A stretch of DNA of 5,085 nt, taken from positions 3,166 to 8,250 of the forward strand of contig PLBX01000541.1 in NCBI GenBank assembly GCA_003135495.1, given 5' to 3'. The notes under the pieces were generated by a model that saw only the letters and a list, made by a program, of their open reading frames with translations, was not told the origin of the DNA and ran no database searches. This DNA comes from Acidobacteriaceae bacterium (lineage in GTDB: Bacteria; Acidobacteriota; Terriglobia; Terriglobales; Acidobacteriaceae). Each line of letters starts with the position of its first letter. Positions within the stretch are counted from its first letter, which is position 1. A program made the translations under genes and the position numbers. This document shows, in pieces, positions 1 to 5,085 of this stretch.

Positions 1-1
1 T

Positions 2-1600
2 GAAAGCAAAGGCTACGGCATTCAAGGACTGCCCGGAACTTATGTTGGCGGACCAGCGGGCGGTCAATCCGGCGATGCCAACGCCGCAGCAATGCCCGGC
101 CTCCCGGGCATTTATCTGAACGGTGTGCAACCCAGTCAGGCACCTGCTCTGGCACAGGCAGCGCAGACTTTAAGTGGACCGGAGCGGACTCTGGCTCAGG
201 ATGCCGCGCTGCAAGCGGCACAACAGAATCCGGCGCTGGCTGCGCCCTCGCAAGACCCGCGCGTCGGCAATTTTCAGCAGGCCAATCAGGATTATCAGCA
301 AGCTGTGCAGGCCAATGCGAGCGCCAGTCGCGATTATCAAACTGCTCAGGCACATGTTGAAGCCGACAAGAGTGCGATTGATGTCGCGCAGGGCCAGTTG
401 CGCGCCATCACTCCGACGGTCGAGCAGCAACAGGCATTCAATCAGATGCTGGCCGCCGCCAAGACTGACGAAGATGCGGCGGCGATGGCGCGGCAGGGAT
501 TTGATTCGACCCAGGTCCATCTCTCCGCCAGTCGCGATCAGGCAGGCGCTGCGCTGGCGCAGATGGGTTCACTGCAGGGACCAATTTCAGCGCCAGCGCA
601 ATCCGCGAGCGCCGTTGACCTCAGTCATGTTGGTCAGCACTCGACTGTGGCTCTGTTGCGGACGCCATCCAATAACGGCAGTCCGATGCCGGCGCCCGTT
701 CCAGCGGTTCTAGCTACGGCTTCGCATCCGCTAGCTCAGCAAACGCCGTCCATGGCGTCGTCCATGGCGCTGCACATCACTCCGACCGTCGACATCGACG
801 CCTGCCTCGCTAACGCCACTCACTCTCTGAATCCTCCGGCATCTCGACCGACCGTCGAACAACTTCACACGCAATTGGATATCGCTAAAGAGACGCTGGC
901 CAAGCTTTTGGAAACGCATCTCCGCGAAAATGAAGATCGCGAAGAGTGGGCCAAGGACATGAAGCAAGGCGGCCTCGATATCGGCTATCAGGCCTTTGAC
1001 CTTACCGCCAAGATGGTTCTCGGCCGCTATCTCGCGCAAAGCACCGCAGAATTCACCCAGGCCAGCCAGAACATGCGCCGGTTGCAGGGAGCCTTGGCAA
1101 CGGAAAAAAGCCTGGCGAATCAGGCCGTGCTTGAAGCCGAAATTGCGACTTCCATTCAGCAGCGCGCACAAGCAGGAAAAGCCATGCAAGTCCTGAAGCA
1201 GGTGAAAGAGGGAGTGGAGCAGGGTGGCACTGTTCGCGACTTTCGCGGATGGCTCACCGACAATGGCGAATCGCTGGAGAAAGGCAATCCCATCGAGATG
1301 TCCAAGAACGGAGACATCCTGCCCACGTTGGATGGCCTGAAGCAGATTGTCAAGATCACGCTCTCGCAAAAAAGCGTGCAGGAGACGCTTGAAACCGCCG
1401 CCAAGGTCAATCCCTTTGTTGACCGCGTGCTCACGGCGGGCAACACGTTAATCGATACCGGATACGACTTGAGCGTTGAATATGCGGGATTCTACCAACT
1501 GAAAAAAGCGGACGAGAATTCAGAACTGTTCTATAGGGCCGGGAAGCCGCTGCAGCAGAAAATTCAGGCGACTGTGGGGCAACTGAAGTGCTATCAGTAA
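2..1600 (+). CDS. Unrecognised Ala/Gln-rich helical protein, 5' end outside window
   Basis: I do not recognise this protein. The frame is open from base 2 to the TAA at 1598-1600, giving 532 visible residues, so the true start lies upstream. The ATG at 92 is probably internal, because the codons before it share a motif with those after it: GLPGTYVGG (bases 26-52) and GLPGIYLNG (98-124). Counting from base 2, residues about 45-195 are Ala/Gln-rich and predicted helical or coiled-coil, with the pattern SASRD appearing twice (near bases 319 and 526). Residues about 195-280 are a Pro/Ala/Ser-rich, probably disordered linker. The rest is a second helical region rich in Lys, Glu and Gln, ending in LKCYQ. 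Only two cysteines are visible, one at the linker end and one near the C-terminus. No transmembrane segment or catalytic motif is evident. A structural, surface or secreted role is possible but unproven. The coding call is strong; the function is unknown. Confidence 0.85.
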   Translation, partial: ESKGYGIQGLPGTYVGGPAGGQSGDANAAAMPGLPGIYLNGVQPSQAPALAQAAQTLSGPERTLAQDAALQAAQQNPALAAPSQDPRVGNFQQANQDYQQAVQANASASRDYQTAQAHVEADKSAIDVAQGQLRAITPTVEQQQAFNQMLAAAKTDEDAAAMARQGFDSTQVHLSASRDQAGAALAQMGSLQGPISAPAQSASAVDLSHVGQHSTVALLRTPSNNGSPMPAPVPAVLATASHPLAQQTPSMASSMALHITPTVDIDACLANATHSLNPPASRPTVEQLHTQLDIAKETLAKLLETHLRENEDREEWAKDMKQGGLDIGYQAFDLTAKMVLGRYLAQSTAEFTQASQNMRRLQGALATEKSLANQAVLEAEIATSIQQRAQAGKAMQVLKQVKEGVEQGGTVRDFRGWLTDNGESLEKGNPIEMSKNGDILPTLDGLKQIVKITLSQKSVQETLETAAKVNPFVDRVLTAGNTLIDTGYDLSVEYAGFYQLKKADENSELFYRAGKPLQQKIQATVGQLKCYQ

Positions 1601-1625
1601 AGTATGAGGCGACGCGAGGGGCACA

Positions 1626-1682
1626 CCTCAGCGGCTAAAGCCGTCAGGAACCAAGCTTGAATCGCAGCGGTAAACCGCTGCG
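1626..1682. repeat. Pair of REP-like palindromes in the intergenic gap
   Basis: Two imperfectly related palindromes sit 26 and more bases after the first gene's stop. The first, 1632-1643, is CGGC-TAAA-GCCG and can be extended with one bulge and one mismatch to CCT/AGG at 1626-1648. The second, 1663-1682, is CGCAGCGG-TAAA-CCGCTGCG, a perfect 8-bp stem with the same TAAA loop. Sharing a loop and an AGCGG core makes this look like a bacterial interspersed mosaic element made of two REP units, of the sort scattered between genes in many acidobacterial genomes (recalled, not searched). No T-run follows, so it is not a classic terminator, although the stems could protect or end the upstream transcript. 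Confidence 0.6.
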
Positions 1683-1731
1683 CCACCCAAAAGCTTGCGC
1701 TGCATCTTCAATCATCTCAGTATCTTCTGAG

Positions 1732-1760
1732 TTTACCGCTTCCTAGCCTCGTCTTATAAC
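1732..1760 (+). promoter_or_regulatory. Candidate sigma70 promoter for the PilZ gene
   Basis: TTTACC at 1732-1737 (4 of 6 matches to TTGACA) and TATAAC at 1755-1760 (5 of 6 to TATAAT) are separated by exactly 17 bases. Transcription would begin near 1767, giving a leader of roughly 117 nucleotides before the PilZ start codon at 1884. A second -10-like hexamer, TATGAT at 1837-1842, lies nearer the gene but has no reasonable -35 partner. The call rests on hexamer matching only. Confidence 0.4.
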
Positions 1761-1874
1761 CTCCTCGCCTTTCACGTAACTTCGGGTACTTTTATCGAGT
1801 AACTGGGGTGACGTTTCGCTTTGAGGCGGCGGTGGTTATGATCCCTTTGAATCATTCGTCAAATATCGATATCC

Positions 1875-1878
1875 GGAG
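1875..1878 (+). promoter_or_regulatory. Ribosome binding site of the PilZ gene
   Basis: GGAG is placed 5 bases before the ATG at 1884. An ATG at 1880-1882 in another frame overlaps this region but is too close to the GGAG. The in-frame codon just before 1884 is TGA (1881-1883), so 1884 is the earliest possible start in this frame. Confidence 0.6.
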
Positions 1879-1883
1879 CATGA

Positions 1884-2198
1884 ATGGATCGTCGAAAAGA
1901 GCGCAGACTGGACTTGGAGATGCCAGTACGGATCTGGGGAGTGGACAGAATGTCCCGTCCGTTCGCCGAGATCGTACGGGCCGGAAACGTCAGCCCGCGC
2001 GGAGCGGTGTTGACTGGAGTGCGCGCGAAGATTCAGGTCGGGGAATTATTGGACGTGCAGAACGGGGCGTCCCAGGCGCAGTTTCGCATTATGTGGGTCA
2101 ATCTTTCGGGCGAGGCCGGCATACAGGCTCTTGAAATGGAGCCGCCCATCTGGGGCATCGGCCTCCCCAAAGCTTTCGAGATGGTGGGGACCGGATAG
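1884..2198 (+). CDS. Stand-alone PilZ domain protein (probable c-di-GMP receptor)
   Basis: This 104-aa protein consists of essentially one PilZ domain. The N-terminal arginine motif RxxxR is present as R3-R4-K-E-R7-R8, and the second ligand motif (D/N)xSxxG is N35-V-S37-P-R-G40; these are the residues that PilZ domains use to hold cyclic di-GMP. A beta-barrel-like alternation of hydrophobic residues follows (about 41-95), with a short tail. There is no signal peptide or membrane segment, so it should be cytoplasmic. Such single-domain proteins usually change partner binding when c-di-GMP rises, affecting motility, polysaccharide export or adhesion; the partner here cannot be read from the neighbours. 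The start is fixed by an in-frame TGA directly upstream and a GGAG ribosome site. It is convergent with hemW and appears to have its own promoter. Family assignment is confident; ligand binding is inferred from motifs. Confidence 0.85.
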   Translation: MDRRKERRLDLEMPVRIWGVDRMSRPFAEIVRAGNVSPRGAVLTGVRAKIQVGELLDVQNGASQAQFRIMWVNLSGEAGIQALEMEPPIWGIGLPKAFEMVGTG

Positions 2199-2218
2199 GC
2201 CAGCCGAATGGCACTGAT

Positions 2219-2247
2219 CGGCCAACTAACGTGGTTTCACGTGGCCG
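2219..2247. terminator. Possible hairpin between convergent PilZ and hemW genes
   Basis: CGGCC (2219-2223) pairs with GGCCG (2243-2247), and ACGTG (2229-2233) pairs with CACGT (2238-2242) around a GTTT loop, making a 10-bp composite stem with a 5-base bulge on one side. It lies 20 bases after the PilZ stop and contains the hemW stop codon (TGA on the - strand, 2239-2237). On the + strand a T-rich stretch begins only some 20 bases later (CCTTTTT near 2265-2271), and none follows on the - strand. It could slow polymerase at the end of the PilZ transcript, but it is not a textbook terminator. Confidence 0.3.
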
Positions 2248-3547
2248 GTTCCCACTTTGTTTCACCTTTTTCTTCGACAAGAAATCGGGCAAAAACTTCG
2301 TTGGATAAGAGGCGGCCTTGAGCGGTGAGGCGAACGGTTGTGCCTTGCCGTTCGAGGAGGCCGTCTCGGACGCAATCGCGGATCGCGGATTCCCAAACGG
2401 CTGATTCTTGAGATTCTTGTTTGTACACTTCCAGAAAACTCAGCGCTTCGAGATCGAGGCCGCGATTTAAGCGCAAGCCTAGAAAGAAGCTTTCTTCGAT
2501 TGCAGCTTGCTCCGAGACTGGCGCCACTGTAAGAGGCACGCGATTCATGTAGGCTTCGAGCGAATCGGGAGTAGCGAAACGGATCGCGAGGCAACTCTCC
2601 GCCTCGATCTCGATATTTTCCCTCGCGCCGGTACCGTTGTCTTGAGATCGGGCGAGTGTGCCTGTCTGGACGGGCGAGGACGCCCGTCGCTCCCCTTGTC
2701 GATATAGCAGCGAGTGCGCATCGACGCCGAAACCGAGGTAGGGTTGGCGCGTCCAATATTTTAAGTTGTGGCGCGACTCAAAACCGCGGCGGGCAAAGTT
2801 GGAGATTTCATACTGTGCCATGCCCGAGGCTTGCAGCATGTCGCATGCCTGCTGGTAAAAGTCGGCGGTGGCGTCATCGTCAGGCACGAAGTGAGCATGG
2901 TAGCGCGCGCCCCCGGCGATGAGTTCGCTTCCCAGCCGGGACTCATCGTCCACTTCGAGCATGTAGACGCTGGCGTGAGGAACGCCGGTGGCTATTGTTT
3001 CGGAGACCGAGAAGGCCCAGCTTTCAGCCGTCTGGTACGGCAAGCCGGCAATCAAGTCTATGTTGATGTTGTCGAGGCCCGCCTCTCGCAAGCGAGTAAT
3101 TTCTTCCAGAACTGTGACACGTTTGTGCAGCCGTCCCACCGACTTTGCTTCCTGATCTACGAAGGATTGCACTCCCAGACTTACACGATTCACTCCGCAT
3201 TGCTGGAGAGTCTCGATGAGAGCTGGTGTAAGCGTTGAGGGGGCACACTCTACCGTTATCTCGGCATCAGGAGTGATCTCGAATTTTTCGCGCACCACCT
3301 CGAAGATGCGAAGTAACTGCGCGGACTCGAGGATTGAGGGCGTTCCGCCACCGAGATAGACGGAATCGGCGATTTCTTCCCGGACGCATCCAAGCCCTGA
3401 AGATAGTTGGTGCGAGTTGGCAATATCTTCCAACAAGCGAGCAACATAGTTTTCGTACGCTGATTTCGAAAAGACGTCCGAGGCGAAGTTGCAGAAGCTG
3501 CACTTGGTCCTACAGAAAGGAACGGAGATGTAGAGGCCAAGCGCCAT
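2237..3547 (-). CDS. hemW: Radical SAM heme chaperone HemW (HemN-like)
   Basis: The 436-aa protein begins MALGLYISVPFC, the usual HemW opening. C12-x3-C16-x2-C19 binds the radical SAM [4Fe-4S] cluster, and the residue two after C19 is Phe rather than the fourth Cys found in true HemN. G67-G-G-T-P71 is the SAM-contact motif. H260-N-L-K-Y-W265 is the HNxxYW motif that marks HemW and is tied to heme binding. The C-terminal HemN domain covers about 320-430. HemW is a cytoplasmic or membrane-associated heme chaperone that hands heme to respiratory enzymes; it is often misnamed coproporphyrinogen III oxidase. Residues about 282-316 form an Arg/Gly/Thr-rich stretch that looks longer than usual for this linker, and it is encoded over a palindromic element (2669-2688). 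The start is supported by homology-like sequence, but the ribosome site (AAAGG/GGGG) is unusually close to the ATG. A TTTACA hexamer (- strand, 3588-3583) is a possible -35 with a poor -10. The gene diverges from the zinc-ribbon gene. Confidence 0.93.
   Translation of the reverse strand: MALGLYISVPFCRTKCSFCNFASDVFSKSAYENYVARLLEDIANSHQLSSGLGCVREEIADSVYLGGGTPSILESAQLLRIFEVVREKFEITPDAEITVECAPSTLTPALIETLQQCGVNRVSLGVQSFVDQEAKSVGRLHKRVTVLEEITRLREAGLDNINIDLIAGLPYQTAESWAFSVSETIATGVPHASVYMLEVDDESRLGSELIAGGARYHAHFVPDDDATADFYQQACDMLQASGMAQYEISNFARRGFESRHNLKYWTRQPYLGFGVDAHSLLYRQGERRASSPVQTGTLARSQDNGTGARENIEIEAESCLAIRFATPDSLEAYMNRVPLTVAPVSEQAAIEESFFLGLRLNRGLDLEALSFLEVYKQESQESAVWESAIRDCVRDGLLERQGTTVRLTAQGRLLSNEVFARFLVEEKGETKWEPAT
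2669..2688. repeat. Perfect palindrome (REP-like) inside the hemW coding sequence
   Basis: GACGGGCG-AGGA-CGCCCGTC forms a perfect 8-bp stem with a 4-base loop. It falls in codons for about residues 287-293 of HemW, within a linker that looks expanded and of low complexity. The core (CGGGCG, short A/G loop, CGCCCG) resembles a class of dispersed palindromes common between genes in Acidobacteria and Verrucomicrobia (recalled, not searched). It differs in sequence from the palindromes at 1626-1682. The inserted unit, if it is one, may extend to about 2645-2700. Confidence 0.55.
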
Positions 3548-3711
3548 ACCCCTTTATTTTAAGTTAACGGTGCGATCAATGCTGTAAAGACGCTTCAGGC
3601 CGCGGCAAATGGTGCTACGTACAAACGGTTATCTCTCGAAGCCATCAGTAGCTTAAAATATGAACTTATAACGGCTTTGCGCCGGGCGCCAGAACTTTAG
3701 TGGCATTGAGT

Positions 3712-3716
3712 AAGGG
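3712..3716 (+). promoter_or_regulatory. Ribosome binding site that decides the zinc-ribbon start
   Basis: AAGGG lies 7 bases before the ATG at 3724. It supports that ATG over the in-frame GTG at 3700, which lies 24 bases upstream and has no purine-rich site before it. Confidence 0.6.
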
Positions 3717-3723
3717 AAAAAAT

Positions 3724-3921
3724 ATGAGCGAGGATTCAATCGAGCAGTCGTGTAAGCATTGTGGTGAAACGTTTTCTAATTTCCTGCATGAGATGGCCGA
3801 CCAGAACGCCAAAGTTGCCACCTGCCCCAAGTGCGGGAAGATCCATGAATTTCCCGATCTGAAGGCAGCCAAACCGGTGAAGAAGAGACGATCTCTCAAA
3901 AGAGCGAGTGCTGCTCGATAG
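3724..3921 (+). CDS. Small zinc-ribbon protein with basic C-terminal tail
   Basis: This 65-aa protein has two CxxC knuckles, C10-K-H-C13 and C34-P-K-C37, spaced 20 residues apart, as in a zinc ribbon that binds one Zn2+. The tail (about 50-65) is strongly basic, with KKRR and KRASAAR, which suggests contact with nucleic acid or ribosomes but does not prove it. No membrane segment or signal peptide is seen. The start at 3724 is chosen for its AAGGG ribosome site; a GTG at 3700 would add eight residues. It is transcribed away from hemW across a 176-bp spacer and lies 124 bp before the ABC exporter gene. -10-like hexamers occur upstream (TAAAAT at 3654, TATAAC at 3667) without convincing -35 partners. 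I cannot name a specific function. Confidence 0.75.
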   Translation: MSEDSIEQSCKHCGETFSNFLHEMADQNAKVATCPKCGKIHEFPDLKAAKPVKKRRSLKRASAAR

Positions 3922-3939
3922 ATGATCGACTCAGTTTTT
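3915..3939 (+). terminator. Weak terminator after the zinc-ribbon gene
   Basis: TCGAT (3915-3919) pairs with ATCGA (3925-3929) across an AGATG loop, followed five bases later by TTTTT (3935-3939) and then another T4 run. The stem is short and AT-containing and overlaps the stop codon, so termination would be inefficient. It would partly separate this gene from the ABC exporter downstream. Confidence 0.3.
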
Positions 3940-4045
3940 CCGTTTTCCATCCTTGGGAGCGTTTCTGCCATCTAGTGTGAGCAAGGGATTTTGGGATAGT
4001 CTTAACTGAGAAACTCGCGATCATTCGTGATTTCCCACGGCTGCG

Positions 4046-5085
4046 ATGGCGTCCAACCAAGAAGAAGAAGTTTTAGGCAAAGCATACGACGGCCGGTTGA
4101 TGCGGCGGCTGCTTACGTACTTGCGTCCATACAAGTGGCACGTAGTAGTGGCGCTGGCGGCGATCATCCTGAAGTCCGCATTAGACGTCCTGGGCCCGTT
4201 TCTCACCAAGATTGCCATTGATAAATATCTGGCGAAGTCGCCGAACTCACACTCCTGGATTGGCGATCGTCTGAGCAGCACTCCGATGACGGGCATTGCG
4301 CAGATAGGTGGGCTTTACGTTGGGATTCTTGTTTTCACCTTTACGCTGGAATTTGTCCAGACATACCTGATGCAGTGGACTGGGCAGAAGGTTATGTTTG
4401 ACCTGCGAAAGCAAATTTTTCGCCATCTGCAATTCATGCATGTCGGATTTTTCGACAAAAATCCGGTGGGCCGGCTGGTAACGCGCGTGACTACAGACGT
4501 CGATGCGCTGAATGAAATGTTCACGGCGGGAGTGGTTTCCATTTTTGAGGATGTGTTCGTGCTGGCGGGAATTATTGCCATCATGATGGAGATGAACTGG
4601 AAGCTGGCGCTGATCACATTCACAGTGCTGCCGCTGATCATCTACGCGACTCTGATTTTTCGGGACAGGGTGCGCGATTCCTACAGACGCATTCGCACGG
4701 CTATCGCGCGCATCAATTCTTACTTGCAGGAAGCGGTTTCAGGGATGCTGGTGCTGCAGCTTTTCAATCGCGAGAGGCGAGCGTACAAGAAATTCTCCGA
4801 CATCAACGCCTCGCATATGGAGGCGTTTAAGGACGCCATCCTTTCGTATTCAGTGTATTACCCGGTGGTGGAAATTTTGTCGTCCATCGCGGTAGCCAGT
4901 CTTATCTGGTTTGGTGGCAGCGAGATTCTACGCAATATGAGCGTGGCTAGCCTAAGCGTGGTGTTCCACAAAGGAAGTCTGCCCGCGTTCCATTTGGTGC
5001 AAATTCCGATGAGTGTTGGCACTCTCGTTGCGTTCATGGCTTACGCGCAAAGATTTTTCCGCCCGATTCAGGATTTGAGCGAGAA
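4046..5085 (+). CDS. ABC exporter half-transporter (permease + ATPase), 3' end outside window
   Basis: 346 codons are visible before the right edge. They cover the type I exporter membrane domain. Likely membrane helices are at about 32-54, 85-108, 163-182, 185-205, 272-290 and 322-345. The intracellular loop signature FFDKNPVGRLVTRVTTDVDAL (written here as F135-F-D...G142-R...D151-x-D) and the later GMLVLQLFNRERR (233-245) are typical of MsbA/MdlB/YheH-like proteins, as is the closing FFRPIQDLSE. The Walker A, signature and Walker B motifs would lie beyond the edge. It probably exports a lipid, drug or peptide as a homo- or heterodimer; the substrate cannot be told. An in-frame TGA at 4028-4030 makes the ATG at 4046 the first usable start, although no good ribosome site precedes it. 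The loop between helices 5 and 6 (about 297-320) looks longer than usual. Confidence 0.9.
   Translation, partial: MASNQEEEVLGKAYDGRLMRRLLTYLRPYKWHVVVALAAIILKSALDVLGPFLTKIAIDKYLAKSPNSHSWIGDRLSSTPMTGIAQIGGLYVGILVFTFTLEFVQTYLMQWTGQKVMFDLRKQIFRHLQFMHVGFFDKNPVGRLVTRVTTDVDALNEMFTAGVVSIFEDVFVLAGIIAIMMEMNWKLALITFTVLPLIIYATLIFRDRVRDSYRRIRTAIARINSYLQEAVSGMLVLQLFNRERRAYKKFSDINASHMEAFKDAILSYSVYYPVVEILSSIAVASLIWFGGSEILRNMSVASLSVVFHKGSLPAFHLVQIPMSVGTLVAFMAYAQRFFRPIQDLSE

Noticed and set aside
731..1369. A 212-codon - strand frame opposite the first gene
   Set aside because: It is antisense to a much longer open frame and has no recognisable domain; stop-poor antisense frames are expected in GC-rich coding DNA.
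1776..1793. GTAAC-TTCG-GGTAC followed by TTTT as a terminator
   Set aside because: The stem is only 5 bp with an A/G mismatch and lies just downstream of the candidate promoter, far from the first gene's stop.
1808..2134. A 108-codon + strand frame overlapping the PilZ gene
   Set aside because: It is the PilZ coding region read in another frame; its sequence has no family features, whereas the PilZ frame has both ligand motifs and a ribosome site.
2768..3238. A 156-codon + strand frame opposite hemW
   Set aside because: It lies antisense to clearly conserved HemW motifs and has no independent support.
3679..3690. GCGCC-G-GGCGC palindrome upstream of the zinc-ribbon gene
   Set aside because: It can form only a 4-bp stem with a 3-base loop and has no T-run or partner repeat; likely chance in GC-rich sequence.
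3700..3723. GTG at 3700 as the zinc-ribbon start
   Set aside because: No ribosome site precedes it, while the ATG at 3724 has AAGGG at proper spacing.
3666..3971. A 101-codon - strand frame opposite the zinc-ribbon gene
   Set aside because: The + strand frame has paired CxxC motifs and a ribosome site; the - strand frame has neither.
4021..4030. Small ATCA-TTCG-TGAT hairpin before the ABC exporter start
   Set aside because: A 4-bp AT-rich stem is too weak to support a regulatory call.

Overview
This window most resembles an Acidobacteriota chromosome (Terriglobia/Acidobacteriales-like). That placement is an inference from three things: the style of a short PilZ protein, two kinds of short GC-rich palindromic repeats, and the look of the HemW and ABC exporter proteins. 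No marker gene proves it. Base composition is moderately GC-rich and looks even across the window. I see no transposase, integrase, tRNA, rRNA or CRISPR array.

Layout, left to right. (1) A long open frame runs in from the left edge and stops at 1600. It encodes an unrecognised Ala/Gln-rich, largely helical protein with a duplicated GLPGxY motif at its visible N-terminal end. (2) A 283-bp gap follows. It holds a pair of palindromes of the REP type and then a good sigma70-like promoter. (3) A 104-aa stand-alone PilZ protein with both c-di-GMP-binding motifs intact lies on the + strand. (4) Convergent with it, 38 bp away, is hemW on the - strand, a radical SAM heme chaperone. Its reading frame appears to carry an in-frame palindromic element between the HNxxYW heme motif and the C-terminal domain. 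(5) A 176-bp divergent spacer leads to a 65-aa zinc-ribbon protein with a basic tail (+ strand). (6) A type I ABC exporter half-transporter starts at 4046 and is cut by the right edge after its membrane domain.

The genes do not form an obvious pathway or operon: each looks like a separate transcription unit on mixed strands. This is mostly ordinary chromosomal housekeeping and signalling sequence. The most interesting points are the palindrome inside the hemW coding sequence, the unknown first gene, and an apparent extra segment in the last extracytoplasmic loop of the exporter. I found no convincing new multi-gene system.
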